Assembly: GCF_018613715.1 (NCBI RefSeq)
Contig: NZ_JAGGPT010000003.1
Coordinates: 62,001 to 126,000, forward strand
Origin: Chryseobacterium sp. ISL-6
Lineage (GTDB): Bacteria; Bacteroidota; Bacteroidia; Flavobacteriales; Weeksellaceae
Direction of reading: 5' to 3'
DNA length: 64,000 nt
Shown piece after piece: positions 26,660 through 35,999 of this stretch (its first letter is position 1; each line of letters starts with the position of its first letter). The position numbers and the translations under genes are program-made. The notes below the pieces were generated by a model. That model did no database searches. It was not told the origin of the DNA and worked only from the letters and a program-made list of their open reading frames with translations.

Positions 26660-26692
26660 AAAAACCTTCATTTCTGAAGGTTTAGTTATTAT
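26660..26692. terminator. Terminator between anmK and SRPBCC gene
   Basis: Stem aaaccttca/tgaaggttt (26662-26670, 26675-26683) flanked by A and T-rich runs; convergent genes on both sides. Confidence 0.75.
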
Positions 26693-27078
26693 TTATAAGC
26701 TTCTATTTTATCCGTTAATGCATTAATGAAATTCTGTAGAGGCTTCTCTACCATCATTTTTATAAATGGATTGAATTTACCTTCAAAAAGCATTTGTACT
26801 TCTGTCTGGTTTTCATTGAGAGGATTTAAAGTGGCTGTTAATGAAAAATCCAGACTTGAACTTGCCGATTTTAAAACAGCTTTTTCATCTGTAACTTCAT
26901 CTATCTTTAAAGCTATTTCCGGCATTCCCTGCAATCCGAATTTAAATCCATCTTCTCTGCTTTCAAACTTTTGAAGTCCGTCCGGCATAAATTCTTTATA
27001 GTTGTCAGGTGTTTTTAGCAGTTCCGCCAACTCTTTAGATGATTTATTGACAATAATTTTTCGTCCTTCTAAATTCAT
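26689..27078 (-). CDS. SRPBCC (START-like) family protein
   Basis: A 129-residue single-domain protein with the helix-grip pattern: an N-terminal strand (GRKIIVNKSSKELAELL), alternating strands and a long C-terminal amphipathic helix (PLQNFINALTDKIEAYK). Such proteins bind hydrophobic ligands or lipids; the ligand is unknown. It is divergent from the Nudix gene with a 29-bp gap that contains a TATTTTTG box for the latter. Confidence 0.78.
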   Translation of the reverse strand: MNLEGRKIIVNKSSKELAELLKTPDNYKEFMPDGLQKFESREDGFKFGLQGMPEIALKIDEVTDEKAVLKSASSSLDFSLTATLNPLNENQTEVQMLFEGKFNPFIKMMVEKPLQNFINALTDKIEAYK

Positions 27079-27082
27079 TTTT

Positions 27083-27090
27083 TATTTTTG
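27083..27090 (+). promoter_or_regulatory. Possible -7 box for the Nudix gene
   Basis: TATTTTTG, 17 bases before the ATG, matches TAnnTTTG exactly. No TTG at the usual distance was found. Confidence 0.35.
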
Positions 27091-27107
27091 TATTTAAATT
27101 CCTACAA

Positions 27108-27719
27108 ATGTATAAAGTTTTTGTGAACGAAAAAAAATTATTGCTGTCTAAACAGTCTGAAAACCTGGAAAAAAATGTTAGGTATGAAAACTTCACAACT
27201 TTTGAAATCGCATTGGATCTTCTGGAAAATACATCTGTAAAAGAATTAAATGTATTTGGAGATGATATCGATACAATTTGGGAAGAATTTAAAAACCTTT
27301 TCAGGATTATAGAAGCGGCTGGCGGATTGGTAAATAATAGCAAGGGAGAGATTCTTTTTATCAAAAGACTCGGAAAATGGGATCTTCCCAAAGGTAAAAT
27401 GGAAAAAGGAGAATCCAGAGAGGAATCTGCTGTAAGGGAAATTGAAGAGGAAACGGGACTAAAGGATGTTGAATTACTGGAATTCATTAATACAACCTAC
27501 CATATCTATGTAGAAAGAAATGGTGATAAGATCCTGAAGTGTACCCATTGGTTTGAAATGAGCTTTGATGGAGAAGATACCTCAAAGCCGCAGATCGAAG
27601 AAGGCATCACTGAAGTAGCCTGGAAAAACGCTTCTCAGATAGAAAATGAAGTTTTTCCAAACACCTTCAAAAACATTCAGCTGATTGTTAAAGAATTTCG
27701 GAATAGCAAGACTAAATAA
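27108..27719 (+). CDS. Nudix hydrolase with N-terminal extension
   Basis: A 203-residue hydrolase. The Nudix box GX5EX7REUXEEXGU is exact at residues 96-118. The first 65 residues form an additional small domain, seen in other Bacteroidota Nudix proteins. Substrate (nucleoside diphosphate or other) is unknown. The 3' end overlaps the convergent murF gene by 8 bases. Confidence 0.9.
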   Translation: MYKVFVNEKKLLLSKQSENLEKNVRYENFTTFEIALDLLENTSVKELNVFGDDIDTIWEEFKNLFRIIEAAGGLVNNSKGEILFIKRLGKWDLPKGKMEKGESREESAVREIEEETGLKDVELLEFINTTYHIYVERNGDKILKCTHWFEMSFDGEDTSKPQIEEGITEVAWKNASQIENEVFPNTFKNIQLIVKEFRNSKTK

Positions 27720-28983
27720 AGTCTGCTGCCTTTTCCAGAGAAATGCCTCTTGATGCTTTTAATAGAATATTTTTTGATTGAATTCCATTTAGTTTTAAAT
27801 ATTCTATTAGCTCTTGGGTATTATTAAAAGATAATGTTACACTATTTACTTTCTTAAAGTTTCCACCTACTGTAATAATTTCATCAAAGCCTAGTTCCAA
27901 TGCTTGTTTTAAAATATTCTGATGTTCGGCTTCACTCTCCACTCCTAATTCAAGCATATCTCCAATAATAATGGTTTTACTTCCTTCAAAAGTTACAAAG
28001 TTATGTAAGGAAGCTGTCATTGAACTCGGATTGGCATTATAAGTATCCAAAACCAATGTTCGCCCCTCCTTCTTTACAATCTGAGAACGCATATTAGTAG
28101 GCGTATAATTTTCAATAGCATGTTTTATTATTTCGATATCAATTCCAAAATGAAGTCCAAAACTTACTGCTGCACAAAGGTTCGTAAAATTATAATTTCC
28201 AGTAAGTTTAGATAGAGCTTTTGTATTTTGATAAGACAGCCCAACACAATGATCTTCAGAATAAGCTTCAAAATAATAATCTGAAGTTGGTTTTCCAAAA
28301 GTTATTTTCGGTTCATAGCTTTCACTTTTACTCACCTGAATGTCATCATTCTCATTAATGATGATCGTCTTATTAGATTCTTTTAAGTAATCATATAATT
28401 CAGACTTTCCTATAATAACACCTTCGAAACCTCCGAAACCTTCTAAATGAGCCTTTCCGAAATTTGTGATATAACCATAATTAGGTTTTGATATAGAACA
28501 CAGAAGTTCAATTTCCTTTTTGTGATTAGCACCCATTTCTATAACAGCCATCTCATGATCTGGCTTAATTGATAAAATCGTCAATGGAACTCCGATATGA
28601 TTATTCAGGTTACCATAGGTATACTGAACATTATACTTTTCAGACAGAACAGCATGGATCAACTCTTTTGTAGTCGTCTTACCGTTACTTCCTGTAAGCC
28701 CTATAATAGGTATATTTAACTGATCTCTATGATGTATAGCTAAAGCCTGTAGAAATTCTAATGTTGAAGGAACATAGAAAATATTTTTACCAATATCTTC
28801 GAAATCCTTAAGCTCAACAATAGCAGCCAGCGCTCCCATGGAAATAGCTTTTTCCGCTAACGTCGCTGCGTTGAAGTTCTCTCCCGAAAAAGCAAAGAAA
28901 ATATCATTATTTTCTACTTTCCTACTATCAATCGTAACTTTATTGGCCTTCAAAAATAAAGGATAAAACTGTGCTGTATTCAT
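27712..28983 (-). CDS. murF: UDP-MurNAc-tripeptide--D-Ala-D-Ala ligase
   Basis: A 423-residue Mur ligase that adds D-Ala-D-Ala to the cell-wall precursor in the cytosol. The ATP loop GLTGSNGKTTTKE (about 95-106), the conserved MGANHKKEIELLC region, and DTYNANPSSMTASL are typical of MurF. Length is a little shorter than E. coli MurF (452) but normal for the family. It is downstream of gldJ on the same strand but separated by a terminator. Confidence 0.95.
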   Translation of the reverse strand: MNTAQFYPLFLKANKVTIDSRKVENNDIFFAFSGENFNAATLAEKAISMGALAAIVELKDFEDIGKNIFYVPSTLEFLQALAIHHRDQLNIPIIGLTGSNGKTTTKELIHAVLSEKYNVQYTYGNLNNHIGVPLTILSIKPDHEMAVIEMGANHKKEIELLCSISKPNYGYITNFGKAHLEGFGGFEGVIIGKSELYDYLKESNKTIIINENDDIQVSKSESYEPKITFGKPTSDYYFEAYSEDHCVGLSYQNTKALSKLTGNYNFTNLCAAVSFGLHFGIDIEIIKHAIENYTPTNMRSQIVKKEGRTLVLDTYNANPSSMTASLHNFVTFEGSKTIIIGDMLELGVESEAEHQNILKQALELGFDEIITVGGNFKKVNSVTLSFNNTQELIEYLKLNGIQSKNILLKASRGISLEKAADFI

Positions 28984-28994
28984 AGTTCAAAAAT

Positions 28995-29030
28995 AAAAAA
29001 ACCTTCCAGTATTTAGGAAGGTTTTTTATA
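28995..29030 (-). terminator. Terminator between gldJ and murF
   Basis: Stem accttcc/ggaaggt (29001-29007, 29016-29022) with an 8-base loop; the minus strand continues into a T run. Confidence 0.8.
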
Positions 29031-29048
29031 TTATTTTTTTGATAAATA

Positions 29049-30650
29049 TTATCTTCTAGTTCTACTCTTGTCAGCTGCTCTAGCATCTTGAGCAACACGG
29101 AATCCAATCCATCCAAAAGCTCTATTTTGATCTTTATATCTTCTTTGTCCCGGATCCAGCCAATAAGCTGTATCTTGCCAAGAACCTCCTTTAATTACTC
29201 TGATATCATTAGACATTGCAGATGTTCTGTCTTTAGTATCCTTCTGCATAATTACTTTTCCAGATCCGTCTACAATAAATCTCTGTTTTGGAGAATTATA
29301 CATATCATAAGCTGTTGCAGAGTCTCCCGCTTTATAATAATCTAAAGAAGATTGTCTGTCACCATCTCTGTAGTTTCTGTAATCAGCGATAGTTTGTTTT
29401 TCAAACTGTCCTGGTAAACTTTTATATACTAATCTACCATCAGCTAAAGTATCATATTTTATTGAACCTTCATCTACCATTTTGTAAGTCCCGTCTCCGT
29501 TCTTTACAACAGCCTGAGGCATATTTCCTCTGTAGTAGTTGAAGTCACTGAAATCTTCGTCAATAACTGGTCTGTAAACATCGGCAACCCATTCAGATAC
29601 GTTTCCATACATCCCATATACCCCAAGGTCATTAGATGGATATTGTCTAACATCTGAAGTTCTTGCTGAACCATCATTTTTCCAGCCTGCAATACCTGAA
29701 TAATCACCTCTACCCATTTTGAAGTTCTCAAGGAACATCCCTCTGTCTCTTCCTTTAGTACCTCTCAATCTTTCGATTTCCGGTTTTTTACCTAGGTATT
29801 GGTTATATTCTCTATTTTTAGCCATACCAAGTGCTGCATATTCCCATTCAACTTCTGTAGGAAGTCTGAATTTCTGAACCATTGCAGAGTTTGGAGCTCT
29901 ATTAGCAGAAAGCAATCTTTGGTTTGTTGTTTTTAAACCTGATTTTTGCTGCATTCTCTGTTCATTGATATACCCTTGCATTTCAGGATCATTCGCTTTG
30001 AATTTATCCATGTTAAATGCAGTTCCACCTTGATTATTGGATTCATTGATATACAAATCTTTAGCAATGATTCCTGCAGACATTAATGCTTTTTCATTAG
30101 CTCTGTCAGTTAACCACTCACAATATCTATTTGCTTGAGTCCAAGAAACACCTACTACCGGATAGTAATCAAATTCAGGAGAACGGAAATACGTCTCGTT
30201 GTAATCATTTCTAGATAGTTTGTTATCCCATAATAAGGTATCTGGTAAAGCACCATTATAGATTTCCTTAAAACTTGGATCACTAGGTGGGAATACATAC
30301 TTCAACCATGTCAGGTATTCGCGGTATTCATAGTTAGTAATCTCTGTTTCACCGATAAAGAACGAACTTACCTGCATTCTGCGAGGTGAGTTATTCCAAT
30401 CGTGCATTACATCATCTTTCACTAATCCCATTGTAAAAGTTCCACCTTCTACATATACCATCCCCGGCCAACCTTTCTGTTTTTGTTGCTTTCCTGCAAA
30501 AAACCAACCTTGTTTTTCGTTTGGCTTCCAACCCGTCTTACTGATAAATTTTTTAGTACCTCCACCTTTGTTGGTACCTGATCCACCACAACTGGTTAAT
30601 GCAAGTGTAGAACTTAATGCTATTAATGAAAACAACTTTAGTTTTTTCAT
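29049..30650 (-). CDS. gldJ: Gliding motility lipoprotein GldJ
   Basis: A 533-residue lipoprotein needed, in Flavobacteriia studied so far, for T9SS function and gliding. The lipobox LTSC puts the lipid on Cys21. Most of the mature protein is a formylglycine-generating-enzyme-like (SUMF1) fold: GMVYVEGGTFTMG, PVVGVSWTQANRYCEWLTDR, RLPTEVEWEYAA, NVSEWVADVY and VIKGGSWQD, ending with RAFGWIGFRVA. ATG at 30650 was chosen because it yields the lipoprotein signal; an upstream ATG at 30812 would add an unlikely Lys/Asn-rich leader. It is divergent from porU, the common flavobacterial arrangement. Confidence 0.93.
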   Translation of the reverse strand: MKKLKLFSLIALSSTLALTSCGGSGTNKGGGTKKFISKTGWKPNEKQGWFFAGKQQKQKGWPGMVYVEGGTFTMGLVKDDVMHDWNNSPRRMQVSSFFIGETEITNYEYREYLTWLKYVFPPSDPSFKEIYNGALPDTLLWDNKLSRNDYNETYFRSPEFDYYPVVGVSWTQANRYCEWLTDRANEKALMSAGIIAKDLYINESNNQGGTAFNMDKFKANDPEMQGYINEQRMQQKSGLKTTNQRLLSANRAPNSAMVQKFRLPTEVEWEYAALGMAKNREYNQYLGKKPEIERLRGTKGRDRGMFLENFKMGRGDYSGIAGWKNDGSARTSDVRQYPSNDLGVYGMYGNVSEWVADVYRPVIDEDFSDFNYYRGNMPQAVVKNGDGTYKMVDEGSIKYDTLADGRLVYKSLPGQFEKQTIADYRNYRDGDRQSSLDYYKAGDSATAYDMYNSPKQRFIVDGSGKVIMQKDTKDRTSAMSNDIRVIKGGSWQDTAYWLDPGQRRYKDQNRAFGWIGFRVAQDARAADKSRTRR

Positions 30651-30814
30651 AGTCGATATAAATATTTTCAAAGTACAAAGAAAAAATAAATTATTCAATA
30701 AATCAAGTAAACATTTGATTTTTTTGAAAAACGTTAACAAATTAATTTTATTGTATCGCAATTTAATTATAAAATTTTCATTTATTTTGTAATTTAGAAA
30801 TTTCAAAAACAAAC

Positions 30815-33800
30815 ATGAAACAATTAACTACGTTTTTACTCTTATTGACTTTTGTATCAACGCTTTATGCTCAAAAAATCAACATCGAATGGGATGGATC
30901 AAAAATTCAAGATTTTGGCGATACAAAAATCAATCTCCCTAATTTTAAAAATACAGGTTTTTCGTATGGCCAAAATAACATTTTTATAACAACCAAACAA
31001 AAAATAGGAGAAAAGCAGTTAAAGATTTCTAATTTAGTTTGGGAAACCGTTTCAAATAGAGATTTGTTTGAATTGGGTAAAAACGGAATCCCAGATTATG
31101 ACATTACAAATGTTTCTTACTACTATTTTGAAGGGGAACAATATGCCGGTGTGAATGTCGGTTTATTTAAAAATGTAAAAGGGAGAATCCAGAGGCTTTC
31201 ATCATTTGAAATTTCAGAAGGCAGTGCTTCGAACCAAATTATGAGTGCTGCTAAGGTTGGTACAAATAACAACCCTTTGTCGAGTGGTACTTTTTATAAA
31301 ATTAAAGTTGACAAATCAGGTATTTTTAAAATCACGACACAGTTTTTAAGGGATAATGGCATTAATCCTTCATCTATAAATCCAAGAAATTTCAGAATCT
31401 ATGGCAATGGAGGAATTATGCTTCCAGAATTTAATCAGGATGTAAAATATAGCGCTTTACAGGAAAATGCAATACAGGTAGTAGGAGAAAGTGATGGCAC
31501 TTGGAATGATGAAGATTATGCATTGTTCTATGCTCAAGGTCCAAACGGATATAACCTTTACAATAAATCAAACGGTAATGGTATAAAAAGAGCTGATGAA
31601 CGAAATGACAGAAGTGAGAATACAAAAAATATTTATGATGATTTTTCTTATTATTTTATCAACTTTGATAAAGGAGAAGGAAAAAGAGTTCAGCCTATAG
31701 ATGCTAATCTTCCGGCAGCTTTAATTACGCGATTTGATAATTATCAGGTTATTAATAATGACCAAAAAAATATCATGAAAGTAGGAAGAGTATGGACTGA
31801 AGAAGCACCTTTCACTACTGACAAGACCGTTACGTTCAACCTCGCCTCGCCTATTCAGGGTGCAGATAATATAAAATACCGAACAAAGATAATAGGGTAT
31901 AAAACTCAGGGTAACAGTATTTCTTTTGATATCAACAATCAAAATGCGCAAACCTACTCAACCATTCCAACAGATCTGGATTATATACCATTTGTTTATA
32001 CTGGGGACATCACTAATTTAAGTGGCAATCAGATCTCCTTTAATTACAAACCCAGCATTACGACCAATCCTAATGGATTATTTTACTTTGATTATGTAGA
32101 AGTACAATATAAAGAAGACCTAAAATATAATGGTTCCCAAATGAACTTTAGAGATTTCTCTCTTACCACAGGAACTAATACCAATTACGGCTTTAGCGTA
32201 AACAATGTTTCAGGATTGGAGCAAATTTGGGATGTTACGGATATTACCAATGCAAACAGAAGGGTAAACAAAGCAGCGGGTAGCGCGAATTTTAACTTTG
32301 GATATGTTACTGCTGATGTAAATTTCAACAACGAGTTTGTAGCCTTCAAAGCAGATGCTGCATACTCACCTCAATTTGTAGAGAGGATTGGAAATCAAAA
32401 TCTCTCTGGATTACAAAATGTAGATTATTTGATAATTACGGTTCCGGAAATGATGTCACAGGCTCAAAGGTTAGCCAGCTATCATCAAACCAAGAATAAT
32501 TTTAATGTTCAAATCGTAGATGCTAATAAAATCTATAATGAATTTGGTAGCGGAAGCAGAGATCTTACGGCCATCCGTGATTTTGTAACTAAATTAAATA
32601 CTCCATCAGGAGCTTTAAAATATGTTTTTATTTTAGGAGATACTTCATATGATTATAAAAACAGGGTTCCTAATAATTCTAATGTCGTGTCAAGTTATCA
32701 AAGTGAGCAGTCTTCAGAATTCATTACCTCTTATGTAACTGATGATTATATTGTCATGACAAAACCTCAGACGTCGGCATCTATTCCAAGTAACCTTCCG
32801 GATCTTCCAGTAGGAAGAATTCCAGCGGCTAACATTACGGAAGCAACAGTTATGATAGATAAAACCCTTGCTTATTACAATTCATTACCAGGCCAATCCA
32901 GTCCATTTGGAGAATGGCGTATGAAACTTGATTTTGTTGTTGATGATGATACTGATAATGGGAGTCCGTTTCATAATGTAATGAACAGTACCTTAGAAAC
33001 TATTTTTGAACAGGCTGGATCAAATAATCTTAAAGAATATAATGTAAGAAAACTGTATTTAGATGCCTTTCAGGCTCAAAGTACAGCGGGGGGGCGTAGA
33101 TATCCACAAGTAAACCAGGCAATCTCCAACGATATTGGAAATACCATGTATCTCTTTTATTTCGGACATGGAGGGATCAGTGGCTGGGCCCAGGAAAGAG
33201 TTTTAACTCTGGATGAAATCAACAATGCCAATAACTTTTCGAATGTATACAGTAGATTTCCATTTGTATCCACAATAACGTGTGAATTTACATTATGGGA
33301 TGAACCGGAAACATTTTCTGCCGGAGAACGTTTCCTTAAAATGAAACAAGGAGGCCCTGCAGCTATGATCACATCAAGCCGTGCTATCGGTGTAGATTAT
33401 GGCCGTGATTTTACAAACCTATATACTCAGGATATTTTCAAATTAGTAAATGATGATTTTGAAACATTAGGACTGGCACATTTAAATGCTAAAAAACAAA
33501 AAGGTCCACAAACTGATCATTTAAAAGTAAATCTTCTTGGTGATCCCGCTATGAAATTAAGCAGGCCCAAAAGATTATTAGTTATTGATAATATTGACAC
33601 CCCTGTACCAGGGCTGATCAGAGGATTAGATTTTGTAAAAGTGAAAGGACATATCAATAATGCAAATGGAACAGTTAACACTACATTCAACGGAAGAGTT
33701 GTAATTAACATTTTTGATAAAAGATTAAATAAAAAAACTTTAAATAACAGTGGAGCCTTAGATCCGATATTAAACTATACAGAAGAAGGAAGTGCTATTG

Positions 33801-34699
33801 TAAAAGCATCAGGAATGGCTGTAAACGGAGTTTTCAATGTCGAGTTTTATGTTCCAAAAGATATCAATTATGCAGTAGGTGAAGGAAGGATATTAGGATA
33901 TGCCGATAATAAATCTACTGATGTCTTCAACAACCAGTCTGTGCAGGTTGGAGATGTTAATCCAAACGGAATTAATGATAGTGAGCCGCCAAAAGTAAAA
34001 TTGTATATGAACAACACCAATTTTGCAGATGGAGGAATTACAGATCAAAATCCGATGTTGCTAGCTTGTGTAACTGATGATACAGGAATAAATTCTACAG
34101 GTGCTGGTATCGGTCATGATATTACTGTATATTTGGACGGACAAATTATTAACACTATCGTATTAAATGATTTTTACGCTTCGGGAGAAGGAAACGGATG
34201 TCTGAGCCCGAGTCTTGCAGATTACCAAAAAGGAAATGTAACCTACCCTTTCAGGAATTTAGCAGTAGGTCAACATCAATTATCATTTAAAGTTTGGGAT
34301 ATAAACAATAATTCTACGTCTGCAACGTTAAACTTTGAAGTTAAGGATGAGGCCGATCAGCATCTGGTAATTAACAGACCGCTTAACTGGCCAAATCCAT
34401 TTACCAACAAAACCTATGTTCAATTTGAACATAATTGCGATGATATATTAAATGTAAATGTTCAAATCTATACAATAACAGGAAAATTAGTAAGAACATT
34501 ATCTCAAGCAGTAGTTGCAGAACCCTTCTTACAGGGCTTTAGAACGCCAAGACAAGCAATTGAATGGGACGGAAGAGATGATTTTGGTTCAACTGTTGGG
34601 AAGGGAACGTATATTTTTAAGATATTTGCAAAAAGTCAAAATCAAGAAAAATGCAAAGGAAGTGCTACAGCTGTAGAAAAAATGGTACTTTTGAAGTAA
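30815..34699 (+). CDS. porU: T9SS sortase PorU
   Basis: A 1294-residue C25-type protease that removes sorting domains from T9SS cargo and attaches the proteins to the surface. A signal peptide (residues 1-19, ending LYAQ) is followed by an N-terminal propeptide-like region, the caspase/gingipain fold (about 535-930) and a C-terminal domain. Catalytic His785 lies in GHGG and Cys823 in TITCEFT. The C-terminus (NWPNPFTNKTYVQFEH onward) resembles a FlgD/T9SS sorting domain, as known in PorU itself. It is followed by porV after 60 bases. Confidence 0.95.
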   Translation: MKQLTTFLLLLTFVSTLYAQKINIEWDGSKIQDFGDTKINLPNFKNTGFSYGQNNIFITTKQKIGEKQLKISNLVWETVSNRDLFELGKNGIPDYDITNVSYYYFEGEQYAGVNVGLFKNVKGRIQRLSSFEISEGSASNQIMSAAKVGTNNNPLSSGTFYKIKVDKSGIFKITTQFLRDNGINPSSINPRNFRIYGNGGIMLPEFNQDVKYSALQENAIQVVGESDGTWNDEDYALFYAQGPNGYNLYNKSNGNGIKRADERNDRSENTKNIYDDFSYYFINFDKGEGKRVQPIDANLPAALITRFDNYQVINNDQKNIMKVGRVWTEEAPFTTDKTVTFNLASPIQGADNIKYRTKIIGYKTQGNSISFDINNQNAQTYSTIPTDLDYIPFVYTGDITNLSGNQISFNYKPSITTNPNGLFYFDYVEVQYKEDLKYNGSQMNFRDFSLTTGTNTNYGFSVNNVSGLEQIWDVTDITNANRRVNKAAGSANFNFGYVTADVNFNNEFVAFKADAAYSPQFVERIGNQNLSGLQNVDYLIITVPEMMSQAQRLASYHQTKNNFNVQIVDANKIYNEFGSGSRDLTAIRDFVTKLNTPSGALKYVFILGDTSYDYKNRVPNNSNVVSSYQSEQSSEFITSYVTDDYIVMTKPQTSASIPSNLPDLPVGRIPAANITEATVMIDKTLAYYNSLPGQSSPFGEWRMKLDFVVDDDTDNGSPFHNVMNSTLETIFEQAGSNNLKEYNVRKLYLDAFQAQSTAGGRRYPQVNQAISNDIGNTMYLFYFGHGGISGWAQERVLTLDEINNANNFSNVYSRFPFVSTITCEFTLWDEPETFSAGERFLKMKQGGPAAMITSSRAIGVDYGRDFTNLYTQDIFKLVNDDFETLGLAHLNAKKQKGPQTDHLKVNLLGDPAMKLSRPKRLLVIDNIDTPVPGLIRGLDFVKVKGHINNANGTVNTTFNGRVVINIFDKRLNKKTLNNSGALDPILNYTEEGSAIVKASGMAVNGVFNVEFYVPKDINYAVGEGRILGYADNKSTDVFNNQSVQVGDVNPNGINDSEPPKVKLYMNNTNFADGGITDQNPMLLACVTDDTGINSTGAGIGHDITVYLDGQIINTIVLNDFYASGEGNGCLSPSLADYQKGNVTYPFRNLAVGQHQLSFKVWDINNNSTSATLNFEVKDEADQHLVINRPLNWPNPFTNKTYVQFEHNCDDILNVNVQIYTITGKLVRTLSQAVVAEPFLQGFRTPRQAIEWDGRDDFGSTVGKGTYIFKIFAKSQNQEKCKGSATAVEKMVLLK

Positions 34700-34759
34700 A
34701 ATAAAAGAAGTATAAATAACAATATTAATAAAAAACTGATAATATATAAAAGACAACAT

Positions 34760-35923
34760 ATGAATTTAACTACTAAACTGCTTTTAGGAATTGGTTTTAC
34801 TGCTGGTTTTTTAGGCTATTCGCAAGATCTGAGTAAGGTAGGACCTGTATTAACCGGAGCTCCATTTCTAAGAATTGCGCCAGATGCGAGATCTGGAGGT
34901 ATGGGTGATCAAGGTGTCGTTACCTCTCCGGATGCATTTTCTCAATTCTGGAATGCAGCGAAATACCCTTTTAGCAGAACTAGTTCTTCCGTAGGCCTTA
35001 ACTACACCCCATACATGGGAAAACTGACTAATGATGTATTCTTATTATATGGAGCATTCCATAAATTTTTAGGTCAGGATGAAAGATCTACGATCTCGGC
35101 AAGTATTTATTACTTCAATATGGGTCAGGTGGATTTAACTCAATTAGTAGGTACTGAGGTAGCTTCTATGGGAACATCAAAACCTAATGAATTCTCTATT
35201 GATGTTGCCTACGCACTAAAACTTTCAGATTCTTATTCCATGGCTGTAACTGGTAGATTTATTCGTTCAGATTTAGCCGGAGGTTTCAATACAGATACTA
35301 CTCTTAAGCCTGCAAACTCTTTTGCAGTAGACGTTTCAGGATACTATACTTCTCCAAGATTTTCAAGTTTCGGAGGTTATGATGGTAAATTGAATGCAGG
35401 TTTCACAATTCAGAACCTAGGTCCTAAACTGGACTATACAGGAAATGAAGAATCCAGATCTTATCTTCCTACTATGGCAAGATTAGGGGTTGGATATGAT
35501 ATGTATTTAGATGATGCCAATAAAATAGGATTAAGCGTAGAAGGTTCTAAGATCTTGGTTCCAGGTTCTGAATTTGTAGGAATGGATCCAAATACAAGAC
35601 AGCCGATGTATGCTGTACCAAACGTAGGTCCAATTGCAGGTATCGGAAAATCTTTCAAAAATAAAAACAGCATTATGTATAGTGGTGCTTTAGAATATTC
35701 ATATGATAATGCTTTTGCAGTAAGAACCGGATATTTCCGTGAAAGCGAAGAACAGGGAGCCAGACAATTTGCAACTGCAGGTGTTGGTTTGAAATACCGT
35801 TCTTTTGGACTTGACATCTCTTACTTAATCAATATGTCTAAAATTAATACAGCTTTAGATAATACACTTCGTTTCGGTTTAACCTGGAATATCGGAGATG
35901 AAACTTCTAATGTTGATTATTAA
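34760..35923 (+). CDS. porV: T9SS outer membrane protein PorV
   Basis: A 387-residue beta-barrel (LptO/PorV, FadL-like) that in the T9SS collects cargo at the translocon and delivers it to PorU. A signal peptide (about 1-22, ending GYSQ) precedes VGPVLTGAPFLRIAPDARSG, a conserved start of PorV. The final strands are Phe/Tyr rich and end in NTLRFGLTWNIG. It follows porU on the same strand. Confidence 0.95.
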   Translation: MNLTTKLLLGIGFTAGFLGYSQDLSKVGPVLTGAPFLRIAPDARSGGMGDQGVVTSPDAFSQFWNAAKYPFSRTSSSVGLNYTPYMGKLTNDVFLLYGAFHKFLGQDERSTISASIYYFNMGQVDLTQLVGTEVASMGTSKPNEFSIDVAYALKLSDSYSMAVTGRFIRSDLAGGFNTDTTLKPANSFAVDVSGYYTSPRFSSFGGYDGKLNAGFTIQNLGPKLDYTGNEESRSYLPTMARLGVGYDMYLDDANKIGLSVEGSKILVPGSEFVGMDPNTRQPMYAVPNVGPIAGIGKSFKNKNSIMYSGALEYSYDNAFAVRTGYFRESEEQGARQFATAGVGLKYRSFGLDISYLINMSKINTALDNTLRFGLTWNIGDETSNVDY

Positions 35924-35946
35924 AAAAATATAATACATAAGTTTAC

Positions 35947-35976
35947 AAAAGTCTCATATTTATGAGGCTTTTTTGT
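35947..35976 (+). terminator. Terminator of porU-porV
   Basis: Stem agtctcat/atgaggct (one G-U pair) followed by a T run, directly before the FUSC gene. Confidence 0.8.
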
Positions 35977-35999
35977 TTTCCAATAATTATTTTTGTAAA

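Noticed and set aside
28988..28995. TATTTTTG box before murF on the minus strand
   Set aside because: It lies in the T run of the gldJ terminator, so the match is explained by that run.
30651..30812. Longer gldJ reading frame
   Set aside because: The added segment is AT-rich and would hide the lipoprotein signal that starts at 30650.
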